Counted from the stretch's first letter, positions 1-8,203 are shown. The stretch: DNA of 31,401 nucleotides from JALEFZ01 sp039817415 (GCA_039817415.1 JBCBVV010000067.1:1-31401); one strand, 5' to 3'. Translations and numbers: made by a program. The notes: generated by a model not told the origin, from the letters alone.

Positions 1-211
1 CAATTACCACATCGAGTGTACCGTCTCCATTTAGGTCTATGTTGGAAGGGTGAGGATTGTTAAGCCCTCCTATCCAAGGATACTCCAGTTGAATGCCATT
101 GATGTCATTGACTGGTATGCTATTGCTAATTCTATACTCTTGTCCACTTACTAGTTGGATAGCCCCGAATGCCCAAAATAGGAGGGCATATATCCAGTTG
201 TAATTCCTCAT
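1..211 (-). CDS. Exported FG-GAP/VCBS-repeat-like protein, N-terminal part only
   Basis: The reading frame is open from an ATG at 211 down to the window edge, giving 70 codons; the rest of the gene lies outside. The N-terminus has a short polar stretch, a hydrophobic core (residues about 7-20) and a likely signal-peptidase I site near SGQ (22-24). Around residues 60-70 it reads NIDLNGDGTLDVV, the calcium-binding-like DxNxDGxxD motif of FG-GAP/VCBS beta-propeller repeats. In Bacteroidota such proteins are usually exported and often carry a T9SS C-terminal domain, which cannot be checked here. It is divergent from murF across a 169-bp gap. The protein is certainly exported-looking; the exact family is an inference from one motif. 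Confidence 0.7.
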   Translation of the reverse strand, partial: MRNYNWIYALLFWAFGAIQLVSGQEYRISNSIPVNDINGIQLEYPWIGGLNNPHPSNIDLNGDGTLDVVI

Positions 212-380
212 GAATGAATAATTTTTTGATTGTGGAGAATTTCGTGTTTTTTTCATCCAAAATCTATCCTGATAACAGGAAGATTTTATCAATGTCTATC
301 TTTAGGCTAATAATGCTTCTATAAAAAGAGACGTTCCAAATCTTGTTTACGTTGGTGACATTCACATTTAAACTTTAGCA

Positions 381-1691
381 GTGAATCTTTTAGAACTATT
401 CCAGTCCAATCCTTCTGTCTGTACGGATACCCGCAAGATCAAAAAGGGAGATCTTTTTTTTGCCCTAAAGGGTGCCAATTTCAACGGAAATATGTTTGCA
501 GAAAAGGCACTTGAAGCAGGTGCTTCTGCAGTAGTTGTGGATGAGGCCGCCTTTTATCAACCAAGCGATAGCCGATATGTTCTGGTTGATGATACTTTAT
601 TTAGTCTACAAGAGTTGTCCCGAGAACGACGGAAGGCCTTAGGGGTAGAAATTTTTGGACTAACAGGGAGTAACGGAAAAACTACCACCAAAGAATTATT
701 GGCTTCTGTTCTCGAACAAGAAAAAAAGATCTTTGCTACCAAAGGTAATTTCAACAACCACATTGGAGTGCCTTTAACGCTACTGGACATACCTGAAGAT
801 GCAGAACTGGCCATTGTGGAAATGGGCGCCAACCAACCTGGTGATATCAAGGAATTGGCTGAAATTGCGCTTCCTAACATGGGGCTTTTAACGAATGTGG
901 GTCATGCCCACCTTGAAAAACTCGGAAGTCTGGATGGAGTCAGAAAAACCAAAGGAGCTTTGTTTGACTTTGTTGGAGGAAAGGGAGGGAAAATCTTTGT
1001 CAATGTAGCTGACCATAGAGTGAAGCAGGCAGCTTCTCCTTATGGAAACCAGATCACGTATGGAACGAAAGAGGCCGATTACCATGCAGACATCCTGGAC
1101 AGCAAGTTAGGGGGAATGAAAATTAAGGCTTATGGCCCAAGGTGGAAAAAGGGATTAAGCCTCGAATCTCGACTCAGTGGGGCGTATAATGTCATGAATA
1201 TTCTGGCGGCAGTAGCCGTAGGCGATCAGGTAGGAATCAGCCCTAAAGGTATACAGGAAGGCATTTATCAATACATTTCAACCAACAACCGCTCTCAAGT
1301 GGTGGAGCTAGGCAAATTAAAAATCTGGCTGGATGCCTATAATGCAAATCCCTCTTCCATGGAAGCCTCCATTCATAATATTTTTCAGTCAGGTGGACAG
1401 GCTATAGGCTTGATCTTAGGGGATATGTTTGAATTAGGAGAGAAAGAAGCTGAAATGCATGCAGAATTGGGCTCTTATATTCAGCAGTTTCAGCCTAAAT
1501 TGTTGGTAGGTGTAGGCCCAAGAATGCAGCATATGGTTGATCGTTATCAAGGGGGAGCCAAGCTGTGGGTTAGCCGCAGAGAAGACCTTCAACAGGAATT
1601 CGCTGAATTGGTCAAAGGACTTGATACCCTCTTGATCAAAGGATCAAGGTCGATGGCAATGGAAAAACTGATGGATGCCCTTACTCCTTAA
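381..1691 (+). CDS. murF: UDP-N-acetylmuramoyl-tripeptide--D-alanyl-D-alanine ligase
   Basis: MurF catalyses the last cytoplasmic step of peptidoglycan precursor synthesis, ATP-dependent addition of D-Ala-D-Ala to UDP-MurNAc-tripeptide. The 436-residue length is normal. Visible signatures are the substrate-domain motif TDTRKIKKGDLFFALKG (15-31), the Mur ligase P-loop GLTGSNGKTTTKE (93-105), NFNNHIGVPLTLL (123-135), EMGANQPGDI (147-156), and the C-terminal-domain motifs DAYNANPSSMEAS and LGDMFELG. The start is GTG at 381: an in-frame stop TAA at 369-371 lies just upstream and no ATG fits between. No Shine-Dalgarno sequence is evident, as is common in this phylum. The gene ends inside the convergent gldH, with an 11-bp overlap of the two 3' ends. 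Confidence 0.97.
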   Translation: MNLLELFQSNPSVCTDTRKIKKGDLFFALKGANFNGNMFAEKALEAGASAVVVDEAAFYQPSDSRYVLVDDTLFSLQELSRERRKALGVEIFGLTGSNGKTTTKELLASVLEQEKKIFATKGNFNNHIGVPLTLLDIPEDAELAIVEMGANQPGDIKELAEIALPNMGLLTNVGHAHLEKLGSLDGVRKTKGALFDFVGGKGGKIFVNVADHRVKQAASPYGNQITYGTKEADYHADILDSKLGGMKIKAYGPRWKKGLSLESRLSGAYNVMNILAAVAVGDQVGISPKGIQEGIYQYISTNNRSQVVELGKLKIWLDAYNANPSSMEASIHNIFQSGGQAIGLILGDMFELGEKEAEMHAELGSYIQQFQPKLLVGVGPRMQHMVDRYQGGAKLWVSRREDLQQEFAELVKGLDTLLIKGSRSMAMEKLMDALTP

Positions 1692-2151
1692 TTACCCCTA
1701 CAGAGGAAATCCCGCATAGAGACTCTTCTCGCATGAATTGAATCAAACGGAAAGACTGAATAGCCGTGGTATCCGTGTGGAATCTATAAATGGTAAAGTC
1801 CAAAGGATAGGTTCCATCTTCTTTGTCAGCAAGCCATTCCCCAGAAGGAGTTAGGATGGTATCCTGTAACATGAAACTTTCCATTTTCTCTTGACCTGGG
1901 AGTTGGTACAAAAGCTTCAAATAGAGATTCTGGTAGGCATAATCCTCTTTGAAGTTGACTCGAATTCGATAAAACTCTCCTTTATTTACGTCAATGGGGA
2001 TATCCAATGTATCGCCCATTCCCCAGCAAGTATCTCCAAAGTTATGTTTGTAAGAATAGGAAACTGAATTACAACCAGAAGTAAAAGCAGCTCCAAAGCC
2101 CATGATACAGATCAAAATAATAAATGCAGGCAGCTTAGAATATTGAGTCAT
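1681..2151 (-). CDS. gldH: Gliding motility lipoprotein GldH
   Basis: This 156-residue protein has a lipoprotein signal peptide (hydrophobic residues 9-23, lipobox TSGC with Cys27). After that comes a beta-rich domain with the GldH-like progression: GDTLDIPIDVNKGEFYRIRV, then YQNLYLKLLYQLPG, and a conserved-looking end LCGISSVGVIKE. In Flavobacterium johnsoniae GldH is one of the lipoproteins needed for gliding motility. Its position 24 bp downstream of the ricT/PSP1 gene is the usual Bacteroidota arrangement and supports the call more than sequence similarity alone, since GldH is weakly conserved. The stop codon lies within the last codons of murF on the opposite strand. It probably shares the ricT transcript. 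Confidence 0.85.
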   Translation of the reverse strand: MTQYSKLPAFIILICIMGFGAAFTSGCNSVSYSYKHNFGDTCWGMGDTLDIPIDVNKGEFYRIRVNFKEDYAYQNLYLKLLYQLPGQEKMESFMLQDTILTPSGEWLADKEDGTYPLDFTIYRFHTDTTAIQSFRLIQFMREESLCGISSVGVIKE

Positions 2152-2175
2152 GGTTCGGTTTATTTCTCCGTTAGC

Positions 2176-3576
2176 TTACTTTGGGTTCTGCGGCTTATTG
2201 GACTGATTGTCTCCTCCTTTAGGAGGTCCCTTTCTAGGACCTTTCCTTCTTTGTGGGTTGTTGCCGCGTTTTCGATTCTGGTTCTTATTATTTCTATTTC
2301 CTTGAGGCTTGTCTCCCCCTCCTTTTCCTTGGTTTGACCCTTCTTTTTTCTGGCCTTGCTGGCCGCTTTTGTTATTCTTTTGCTGGCCCCCTCTTCGATT
2401 GGGATTGTTTTTTCTATTGTTGTTATTTCTGTTTCTATTATTTTTTCTTCTTCCCTGATTGCCTTGCTTCCGCTTCTTTTCATCGGCCTTTCGCTCTTCT
2501 AGCAAATCAGTTGCCCCAATGAAATCTGCCATTTCGTAGGAATCATCCTCTTCTCCGTCATTAGACCCTAAGCCACCAACAGACATTTGCCCTTTGATAA
2601 ATACCTCAGGAGTCTGCCCTTTTTTATTGGCTTCAATGACTTCTTTGACCTTGTTTACATTTAAAGGATACCAGGTAGTTTCTTTTTCATGTGTGAACCA
2701 CATCATTCTTTTGAAGATATCTGTCTTCACAAGTCTGGCAGTCCCTTTTGCTGTACGAATTTCATTGACTCGTGGGAAGTCATCTAAAGCGTCTAGATAA
2801 GTTTCCAGCTCAAAATTCAGGCAGCACTTGAGTCTTCCACACATCCCAGATATTTTCATGGGATTAAGGGAGAGGTTTTGGTAACGTGCAGCAGAAGTAC
2901 TAACGGTCTTAAATTCTGTAAGCCAGGTAGAGCAACATAGTTCACGTCCGCAAGATCCGATGCCCCCCACTAGTCCAGCCTCATGGCGTAGACCAATTTG
3001 TTTCATTTCTACACGAATTCGGAATTCTCTGGCTAGAACTTTAATCAGTTCTCTAAAGTCCACTCTATGGTCTGCGATGTAGTAGAATATCGCTTTAGAA
3101 TTGTCTCCCTGATATTCAACTTCGCTTAGCTTCATGTCAAGCTTCAGCTCCTCTATAATTTCTCTTGAACGAACAAGCGTACTTTGTTCCTTATCTCGTA
3201 CGGCATCTAGCTGTTCAATATCGCCTTCATTCGCTTTGCGATAAATTCTGGGAATGTCCTTGATGTTTTTGGAGAAGCCTTTCTTTTTCATTTGAAGTTC
3301 GGCTACCACACCTCCGAGAGAAAGGGTTCCTACGTCATAACCTCTATCTGATTCTACCACTACGCAATCCCCTATGTGAAGGCGAAGGCCATTGACGTTT
3401 CTAAAGAAATTTTTGCGGGTACTTTTGAATCGGACTTCGTAGACATTGTCTACTTCACTTTGATCTGGGGTAAGCATATTCCCCAACCAATCATATGTAT
3501 TCAGTTTGTTACATCCTCCCGTTGCGCATCCACCAGACCGGCCACAGCCTCCTGTTCCGCATGAACTACATGCCAT
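2176..3576 (-). CDS. ricT: PSP1-domain protein, RicT (YaaT) homologue
   Basis: The 466-residue protein contains a PSP1 domain (about 60-260). Two matching cysteine motifs, CGRELCC (Cys209, 214, 215) and CGRLKCC (Cys246, 251, 252), fit the iron-sulfur ligands reported for Bacillus RicT in the RicAFT complex, which controls RNA processing by RNase Y. A second cysteine cluster sits at the extreme N-terminus (Cys3, 6, 11, 17, 22), followed by CNKLNTYDWL. The last ~95 residues (370-466) are a low-complexity tail of Asn, Lys, Arg, Gln and Gly, likely disordered and perhaps RNA-binding; that is an inference. No RicA or RicF partner is encoded here, so the Bacillus role should not be carried over directly. 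It heads a two-gene unit with gldH. Confidence 0.9.
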   Translation of the reverse strand: MACSSCGTGGCGRSGGCATGGCNKLNTYDWLGNMLTPDQSEVDNVYEVRFKSTRKNFFRNVNGLRLHIGDCVVVESDRGYDVGTLSLGGVVAELQMKKKGFSKNIKDIPRIYRKANEGDIEQLDAVRDKEQSTLVRSREIIEELKLDMKLSEVEYQGDNSKAIFYYIADHRVDFRELIKVLAREFRIRVEMKQIGLRHEAGLVGGIGSCGRELCCSTWLTEFKTVSTSAARYQNLSLNPMKISGMCGRLKCCLNFELETYLDALDDFPRVNEIRTAKGTARLVKTDIFKRMMWFTHEKETTWYPLNVNKVKEVIEANKKGQTPEVFIKGQMSVGGLGSNDGEEDDSYEMADFIGATDLLEERKADEKKRKQGNQGRRKNNRNRNNNNRKNNPNRRGGQQKNNKSGQQGQKKEGSNQGKGGGDKPQGNRNNKNQNRKRGNNPQRRKGPRKGPPKGGDNQSNKPQNPK

Positions 3577-3701
3577 GTGTTATATATTTATTACCCCAGG
3601 TAAGGGAAAGAGAGAGGATATGATAGCTATGTAAGTATCTACAGATGTATATTCTGAGCAATAGTCGGGGATTTATATTCAATCCTGTCTTATGCTATCA
3701 C

Positions 3702-3709
3702 CAAATATA
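3702..3709 (-). promoter_or_regulatory. Candidate -7 promoter element for ricT-gldH
   Basis: On the minus strand these bases read TATATTTG, an exact match to the Bacteroidota -7 consensus TAnnTTTG. It would give a leader of roughly 120 nt before the ricT ATG. No good TTTG -33 element is seen at the usual ~19-bp spacing, so support is partial. Confidence 0.3.
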
Positions 3710-3938
3710 TATATGTGAGCAATGGCTCATGTATTCAATTGGTCGATCCAATCCCTGCTATTCCTTCTACCTCTAGGGGTATTGTTTGCAAAAAGTTACC
3801 AAACAATGTCATACAGCAAAAAGAACGAATAAGATCGCTGTATGATCCTGTCTAGGCAATTTGGGAATCCTAAAGGTATTTCACCAAATATCTAGCCTAT
3901 AATTTGATACTGAATATAGAAAACTTTCTGAATAGATG

Positions 3939-3960
3939 AAAAATGCTGTCTTCTAGACAG
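3939..3960 (-). terminator. Weak intrinsic terminator after the TlpA-like gene
   Basis: Read on the minus strand, just after the stop at 3971, CTGTC-TAGAA-GACAG forms a 5-bp stem followed by CATTTTT. The stem is short, so termination may be partial. Confidence 0.4.
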
Positions 3961-3970
3961 GAAAAGCTAT

Positions 3971-4996
3971 TTACTGCTGCGACATCTCCATTTTGAGGTA
4001 GCGCTTGTACTTTTGGCTGTTGAATCGATTTTGGTAGGTTTTGAACAGCTCTTTTGCAAGTGGCTTATTTCCCATGGCTAATTGCTGGAATATTACCCTA
4101 GAGATGAACACGTCATGAGGCTCACCATAAAGAAGCGAATCCGCCAGAGCTAGCTGCTGGCTTAGTACCTCTTCATAGGATGTAGAACTCAATTCTACGG
4201 ATTGTAAGTGTGAAAAATAGGCGTTCAAATAGAGGTAATAGTAATAAGAGAAGACTGCGCCCTCATTGTTGATATTGATCATATCCAGGAGGGAGGAATC
4301 AACATCGTTGTTGTAGGCAGCAGATAATTTGAGGTAGGCTTTTTGATAAAGGGCTTCATTTTTTTCCAATTGGACAAACCAGTTGGGGAGGGTAGTGAAT
4401 ACTTCTTTTTCGACCAGAAAGACTAATTCTGCAGCTGTCATGGAGTCAACGGCCTTAGCATAGGTCTTGAAATCATCTGTCAGGACCACATGTTGCCTTC
4501 CTCGAATATTTTGTCGATTCAGTTTCCGCTTTTTCTCTTGATAATACTCAGCTATTCCAGCAGATCTACCTAGAAATCTTACAGAGTCTAATTGTTCTTC
4601 TTCGGAAAAGAATGCCTCAATTTTCAGACTTGTATCGCCAGGGATAAGGACTACATCTAGTGCTTCTTCATTTAGGTAGATAACGGCGGGGCGTGGGCTA
4701 TTCACACTAAAGACCAATTCCTGCGTGGAGGAATCTTTTAGTTCAGCCGCGACGATTTGACGTTTTCCCTCCAGAATATTGTTGAACTGCCCAAAAGATT
4801 CTGGCAATTCTGATAAACCATAGGCTTTGATTTCTACTGCTGTCGAATCGTAGAAATTGTAGCTGGGATTGGCTGGACCCTGATTTTGAGCATAGAAGGA
4901 AAGGGCCATGACATAGACAATGGCAAAAATAAACATGATCCAAGGCCAAACCGGGTGTTTCATATCCTGTGCGTTCCAAATAAAGGATAGATCCAT
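3971..4996 (-). CDS. Membrane-anchored protein resembling the N-terminal region of TlpA-like proteins
   Basis: This 341-residue protein is not assigned to a characterised family. One N-terminal transmembrane segment (about 18-35) would leave the remainder outside the cytoplasm. Residues about 85-160 (PAVIYLNEEALDVVLIPGD, then VRFLGRSAGIAEYYQEK) resemble the region that precedes the thioredoxin fold in Bacteroidota TlpA-like/DUF4369 proteins. The rest is helical, with no CxxC motif and no thioredoxin domain. It therefore looks like the non-redox half of that architecture on its own. The ATG lies 2 bp after the holB stop (TAG-TC-ATG), implying co-transcription and translational coupling. The frame ends before the hairpin-rich gap. 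The resemblance is by eye only. Confidence 0.8.
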   Translation of the reverse strand: MDLSFIWNAQDMKHPVWPWIMFIFAIVYVMALSFYAQNQGPANPSYNFYDSTAVEIKAYGLSELPESFGQFNNILEGKRQIVAAELKDSSTQELVFSVNSPRPAVIYLNEEALDVVLIPGDTSLKIEAFFSEEEQLDSVRFLGRSAGIAEYYQEKKRKLNRQNIRGRQHVVLTDDFKTYAKAVDSMTAAELVFLVEKEVFTTLPNWFVQLEKNEALYQKAYLKLSAAYNNDVDSSLLDMININNEGAVFSYYYYLYLNAYFSHLQSVELSSTSYEEVLSQQLALADSLLYGEPHDVFISRVIFQQLAMGNKPLAKELFKTYQNRFNSQKYKRYLKMEMSQQ

Positions 4997-4998
4997 GA

Positions 4999-6120
4999 CT
5001 AACTTCTGATAATACTGTGCATTCTAAGCGACAATGCTGTGAATGTCATTTGAGAATTGGCATTCCTGCTGACGGCCCGATAGGTGTCCTCCATATTCCA
5101 AACCATCCGCTCAACCTTGTCGGAATCTATAACTTTGGCAAAATTTTCCTGAAACTTTTTCTCCTCTTCTGTTGCAAGGGACAATTGGTCCAATCCAAGG
5201 TGAAAAAGTAGGGCATCCCGCATTTTTTTTATCGCGATTTCCAGAAATAACTTCTGAAATTCTTTGCTTTCCCTGGCTACCTGCTCAAGTTGGGACTGGA
5301 TTTCTGCATAATCCCCTTTATAGATGGCTCTCATCCAATCTGCATAAACCCGGCCAATCTCCTTGCTTCCATCTGTGGTAACTTCCCTTGCCTCAGCAAT
5401 GCTTCCATCGCTTATCCTTGCAATGGATTCGGCTTCCTCTTGGGCAAAGCCGCGTTTATCCATTAGATATTGACTGATGTGATCCTGAGAAAGTCTGCTC
5501 ATCATGATGCGTTGAACACGAGAATTGATCGTGGTCAACAGCATAGAGGGATCACTGCAGGTGAGAATGATAAGGGTTTTATCTGGTGGTTCTTCTAGAA
5601 GTTTTAAGAAGGCATTGGCTCCTTCCACATTTATTTTTTCTGCATTCCAAACGATGACAACCTTGTATTTTCCTTCAAAGGCCTTGAGGTAAATTTTCCG
5701 TTTTAGCTCTCTGATCTCGTGGACGGATATAAACAGCTGCTTATTCTCTCCTCCTAGTGTTCTTTGCCATTCGCTAAAACTGAAATAAGGGTCTTCAAAG
5801 AAGGGTTCTCTGAACTGGTCAAAGTATGAAGCACTTAACAGCCTTTTTCCTCCTTCAGTTTTTGAGAAAATGGGAAGGATATAGGTGAGATCAGGATGAA
5901 TTCCTTTGGAAATTTTGATACAGGAAGAACACTTGCCACATGAATCCCCATTTACGGGCTGAAGACAGTTCATGTATTGGGCGATGGCGGTCGCCATGGC
6001 AAGTTTCCCTACACCGGATGGCCCTACAAGGAGTAGTCCATGTGCTAACCTTTTGTTCTCAATGGTTTCCTGAACTTTCTTGACGGCCTCATCCTGTCCA
6101 ATAATGTCTTTAAATCTCAC
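4999..6120 (-). CDS. holB: DNA polymerase III delta' subunit (clamp loader)
   Basis: The delta' subunit is part of the clamp loader that places the beta sliding clamp on DNA. From the chosen GTG at 6120 the protein has 373 residues and begins RFKDIIGQDEAV, as clamp-loader ATPases typically do. It shows a Walker A motif GPSGVGK (33-39), a four-cysteine zinc module (Cys52, 61, 64, 67), and the AAA+ segment NAFLKLLEEPPDKT followed by a sensor-like TINSRVQR in place of the common SRCQ. A TTG at 6150 would add ten residues. It is disfavoured because a -7-like TACATTTG lies at 6152-6159, which would place the transcript start at about the TTG. The downstream TlpA-like gene follows after 2 bp. Confidence 0.93.
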   Translation of the reverse strand: MRFKDIIGQDEAVKKVQETIENKRLAHGLLLVGPSGVGKLAMATAIAQYMNCLQPVNGDSCGKCSSCIKISKGIHPDLTYILPIFSKTEGGKRLLSASYFDQFREPFFEDPYFSFSEWQRTLGGENKQLFISVHEIRELKRKIYLKAFEGKYKVVIVWNAEKINVEGANAFLKLLEEPPDKTLIILTCSDPSMLLTTINSRVQRIMMSRLSQDHISQYLMDKRGFAQEEAESIARISDGSIAEAREVTTDGSKEIGRVYADWMRAIYKGDYAEIQSQLEQVARESKEFQKLFLEIAIKKMRDALLFHLGLDQLSLATEEEKKFQENFAKVIDSDKVERMVWNMEDTYRAVSRNANSQMTFTALSLRMHSIIRS

Positions 6121-6151
6121 GCTTAGGGGATTCGATTTGTTGTTCTTCAAA

Positions 6152-6159
6152 CAAATGTA
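6152..6159 (-). promoter_or_regulatory. Candidate -7 promoter element for holB
   Basis: The minus strand reads TACATTTG, an exact match to the Bacteroidota TAnnTTTG element. The -33 position at 19-bp spacing reads AGTG rather than TTTG. If used, transcription would start near 6145, so translation would begin at the GTG at 6120. Confidence 0.35.
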
Positions 6160-6211
6160 ATCATTTCAGAACAAGATCACTCAGAATGAAATTTCAGTAT
6201 TGGGTCAGTAT

Positions 6212-6973
6212 TTAAACTTTCTTCCACATTCGGGTTTGAGAAATGAAACAGTCAATGGGGGTGAATCCCGTAAATCTTAGAGAAGGGAGATGCTTATCTA
6301 GATAGGAAACGGCCAAATGATTGTTAGGTAAATCGCTTTGGTGCAGAACACACCAACCATCTTTTTTAAGCTTGCTAATGGCGAGGGCTATGGTCGCCTC
6401 AGGATACACCTGTGTTTGAAGGTTATCTACGATCAGGTAATCAAAATAATTGTCTGGAAAACCCTCTAAGTAAACCAGTTTTTCTGCTCCCCCACAGATT
6501 TCCACATGGAGGTTTTGCTTGATAAAAGAAGGGTAGTCCTCCGCTTCAGTATCCATGAAGTACATAAGCTCGGCGGCTACTGGCATATCCGATTCTAGAA
6601 CGGTTAAATGAGTAGCTCTTTGAAGCATCCAGAGGGAGCCATGGTTCATGCCAAACTGAAGAACTTTTTGACGGGCTTTGATCTCTCCTTCCAGGAATTC
6701 GGTTGCGCTAAATACCCATTCTGGTGAGGGATATTTTTTCTCTGCGCCTTGGAAACGATAGAGAGAATATTCCATCATCATGGGAAGATACCTTAGTTCT
6801 GTCAAGAAGGGGAAGTTTCTTTGACGGTCGGTAATTCGTCTGCTTCCACGGATGCTACCTTGTTGAGCACCCATTTCCCAATCCACCTGAAACATACCAA
6901 GGAACCCTTTTCCCTCTTTCGTAAGTTGAAAGTGAGGTTGATCAGAGGTCCACAATCCAGAATATCTTCCCAT
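6212..6973 (-). CDS. SAM-dependent methyltransferase-fold protein, divergent
   Basis: The ATG at 6973 gives 253 residues; it is preceded by an AAAAGG tract and is preferred to an upstream TTG at 6991. The middle and C-terminal parts follow the order of a class I methyltransferase: VLQFGMNHGSLWML in the motif I position, HLTVLESD as the acidic end of strand 2, FDYLIVDNL as motif II, and LKKDGWCVLHQSD as motif III. The glycine-rich loop is atypical (usually GxGxS in the related EWGSGxSTLW type), so catalytic activity is uncertain. The N-terminal ~90 residues are unassigned. It lies 91 bp upstream of holB on the same strand. Substrate unknown. Confidence 0.75.
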   Translation of the reverse strand: MGRYSGLWTSDQPHFQLTKEGKGFLGMFQVDWEMGAQQGSIRGSRRITDRQRNFPFLTELRYLPMMMEYSLYRFQGAEKKYPSPEWVFSATEFLEGEIKARQKVLQFGMNHGSLWMLQRATHLTVLESDMPVAAELMYFMDTEAEDYPSFIKQNLHVEICGGAEKLVYLEGFPDNYFDYLIVDNLQTQVYPEATIALAISKLKKDGWCVLHQSDLPNNHLAVSYLDKHLPSLRFTGFTPIDCFISQTRMWKKV

Positions 6974-7090
6974 TACCTTTTCTTTTTCCAAAAAGTAAGA
7001 GAAGTATCTCGTAGCGAAAACAGAGATAGAAAGTGCCTATTACAGGTGTAATCCTGCCTCTTATTTTGTAGGCATCGTGTCCATTAGAGG

Positions 7091-8203
7091 CTACTCTTCC
7101 TTGATGGAGAGAAGTTTGTTTTTATTGCTAAGTGCATATAAAGCAAAGGAGGCGAGCCAATGTTCACCGGCATAGTCGCCACTTGTCATTTTGGGGAGAC
7201 TTTCTGCCATATGGTAATTTGCCAGCCCTACCAAAAGGTCTTTTTTGGCTGGTATTTTCTCAGAAATGGCGTACAACACCCAGGCTCTGCTGAAATTCAA
7301 TCCGTCTAGGTGAACGATCTTTCCATCGCTCCGATCACTTACGACGGCCGGTTCTAGGTACTTGAAATTGGGTAAAAACTCGTTAAACCATTTAACAAAC
7401 TCATCCTGAGGAAGGATCCGGCTCATAATATCGACTTCCTCTAGGCAGGGGGAAAGAAAGTCAAATCCTCCTGGTTCCCAGCTAATAGGACCATTTTTAT
7501 CATTCAAATAATAATCTTTCGCCCTGCTTTCGATCAACTCTTGTAGTTCTTCATCGCCAGCATTTAAGGCATAATCGTAGGCAAATGTGAGCCCAAAAGC
7601 AGTATTGGGATGCTCTCCTACTCGAATGGGATAGGTCAACTTAGGTAAAAATTCAAGGTATCTGTTGACGATTAGCCTTTCAAGAGGTCGAAGATTGGAT
7701 CTCCATTCTTGCCCTTCTTTGTCCTCCCATGTATCTAACTCTTCGACCAATTTGAGTAGCCAGGCCCAGCCATAAGTTCTCTCAAAATTTTTGTTGTGAG
7801 AATCCTCGAAATAACTGACTTCTTTCAGGATGTTATCACGCGTTAGATTCTTTCCCAATTTTTGCCTTATTCGGGCTGCATTCTCAACTTCTGGAAATTG
7901 TTTTAGGATTCTGACCAGAGACCAATGACCATGAACAGCGGAGTGCCAGTCGAAACAACCATAAAATGCTGGATGAAGTTCACGTGGACTTGCTAGATAG
8001 GAAGAGTCACCCAGTACCTGATTTAGTTTATTGGGGTATTCTTTGTCGATACAGTGAAAGGCCATTTTACTGAGACGGGAAGCCTCTTCTAGGCTTAATT
8101 TAATTTCTGGCATATCAGAGGGCAATTGGTTATCTGATACGGGTTCAGTTGTACATGCACTGAAAAATAGCAGTGCAAAAATAATGACACTTAAAATCCT
8201 CAT
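7091..8203 (-). CDS. DUF2891 family lipoprotein
   Basis: A lipoprotein signal peptide (MRILSVIIFALLFFSAC, lipobox FSAC with Cys17) is followed by a mature domain of about 350 residues. It carries recognisable DUF2891 features: HCIDKEYPNKLNQVL (50-64), LHPAFYGCFDWHSAVHGHW near residues 76-94, TYGWAWLLKL, GEHPNTAFGLTFAYDYAL, and EPGGFDFLSPCLEE. The family has no established biochemical role. The regularly spaced aromatic/His motifs and helical character suggest an alpha/alpha-toroid fold, which is an inference. The protein probably sits on the periplasmic side of a membrane. The gene is first in the leftward block and has its own upstream region shared with the divergent 8538 gene. Confidence 0.9.
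   Translation of the reverse strand: MRILSVIIFALLFFSACTTEPVSDNQLPSDMPEIKLSLEEASRLSKMAFHCIDKEYPNKLNQVLGDSSYLASPRELHPAFYGCFDWHSAVHGHWSLVRILKQFPEVENAARIRQKLGKNLTRDNILKEVSYFEDSHNKNFERTYGWAWLLKLVEELDTWEDKEGQEWRSNLRPLERLIVNRYLEFLPKLTYPIRVGEHPNTAFGLTFAYDYALNAGDEELQELIESRAKDYYLNDKNGPISWEPGGFDFLSPCLEEVDIMSRILPQDEFVKWFNEFLPNFKYLEPAVVSDRSDGKIVHLDGLNFSRAWVLYAISEKIPAKKDLLVGLANYHMAESLPKMTSGDYAGEHWLASFALYALSNKNKLLSIKEE

Larger units (their letters stand above)
3577..3970. other. 394-bp intergenic region rich in inverted repeats
   Basis: No ORF is supported here. Inverted repeats follow one another: TGAGC/GCTCA (3716-3729), ATTGG/CCAAT (3738-3752), ATTGTTTG/CAAACAAT (3781-3788 and 3800-3807), TCATACAGC/GCTGTATGA (3809-3817 and 3837-3845), and a long-range pair CCTGTCTAG/CTAGACAGG (3847-3855 and 3953-3961). 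The last competes with a local hairpin at 3946-3960. An 11-base direct repeat TCACCAAATAT occurs at 3698-3708 and 3881-3891. Both flanking genes are leftward, so a structured leader or a small RNA on the minus strand is plausible but unproven. Confidence 0.5.

Noticed and set aside
2253..2522. Open frame on the + strand opposite the ricT tail, rich in Phe/Tyr/Cys
   Set aside because: It mirrors the low-complexity Asn/Lys/Arg-coding tail of ricT on the other strand; no start context or family.
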